Shown here piece after piece: positions 46,489 through 46,564 of a stretch of 46,564 bases of DNA. The stretch covers positions 146,463 through 193,026 of the forward strand of contig NW_003111477.1 in NCBI RefSeq assembly GCF_000003605.2, in the 5' to 3' direction. Made by a program: the position numbers and the translations under genes. How positions within the stretch are numbered: position 1 is the stretch's first letter; each line of letters opens with the position of its first letter. The notes under the pieces are model-generated. The model was given only the letters and a program-made list of their open reading frames with translations, made no database searches and had not been told where the DNA came from. This DNA comes from Saccoglossus kowalevskii (Eukaryota > Hemichordata > Enteropneusta > Harrimaniidae).

Positions 46489-46564
46489 TGGATAAAATGG
46501 CGTCGTTCTATGGATACATACTGCTGTCTCGGAACTAGCCAGTTCACTTTGGAACCTTTTTATT
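46489..46564 (+). other. candidate second exon with ATGGCG start, runs to window edge
   Basis: The tract TTTTAATCTGACATTTTAG makes a good acceptor before 46489, and AAAATGGCG at 46494-46502 is a strong start context. The frame M-A-S-F-Y-G-Y-I-L-L-S-R-N stops at 46536-46538, so it is an upstream ORF, a tiny peptide, or a mis-modelled exon. It follows the possible first exon ending at 46079. Confidence 0.28.

Overview
The window reads as nuclear DNA of an invertebrate animal. It is AT-rich and intron-dense, with short exons joined by GT-AG introns and wide stretches of transposon debris. A marine lophotrochozoan (mollusc, brachiopod or phoronid) or possibly a lancelet is my best guess. The guess rests on the astacin with hevein-like repeats of the W-R-x-D-x-R-C-G type, and on satellite-cored insertions that resemble the 'pearl'/Helentron-derived elements described from bivalves. 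It is an inference, because no rRNA, mitochondrial or other species-diagnostic sequence is present.

Left end (1-10.1 kb): two paralogous astacin metalloprotease genes lie head to head. The plus-strand copy (4812-10004) can be assembled as 13 coding exons, giving 500 residues: signal peptide, propeptide, zinc protease domain, then three tandem 8-cysteine hevein-like repeats, each in its own phase-1 exon. The minus-strand copy (3836 down to 1141) keeps the same first six exons with the same phases, but its catalytic exons are not found in the window. A THAP zinc-finger ORF and a 38-bp perfect palindrome lie where its 3' end would be expected.

Middle (10-38 kb): this is mostly gene-poor. A two-exon RING/TRAF-type zinc-finger ubiquitin ligase of the RNF41/RNF151 kind lies on the minus strand (21280-19435). 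Splice-site reading also suggests a small secreted protein gene on the minus strand (24671-23482), an isolated well-formed coding exon (21842-21688), and a TATA-driven short gene on the plus strand (29762 onward). The rest holds MITEs, minisatellites, a palindromic element and a 50-N assembly gap flanked by an exact 45-bp duplication.

Right end (38-44 kb): a decayed Ty3/Gypsy retrotransposon on the minus strand has recognisable gag, protease, reverse transcriptase, RNase H and integrase remnants. It carries frameshifts and stops, lacks the integrase core, and has three separate non-autonomous insertions (TTAA-flanked MITE, hAT-like MITE, satellite-cored TIR element). I found no LTRs. The last 1.1 kb holds a possible promoter with cAMP-response-like sites and a first exon on the plus strand, and a short coiled-coil ORF on the minus strand.
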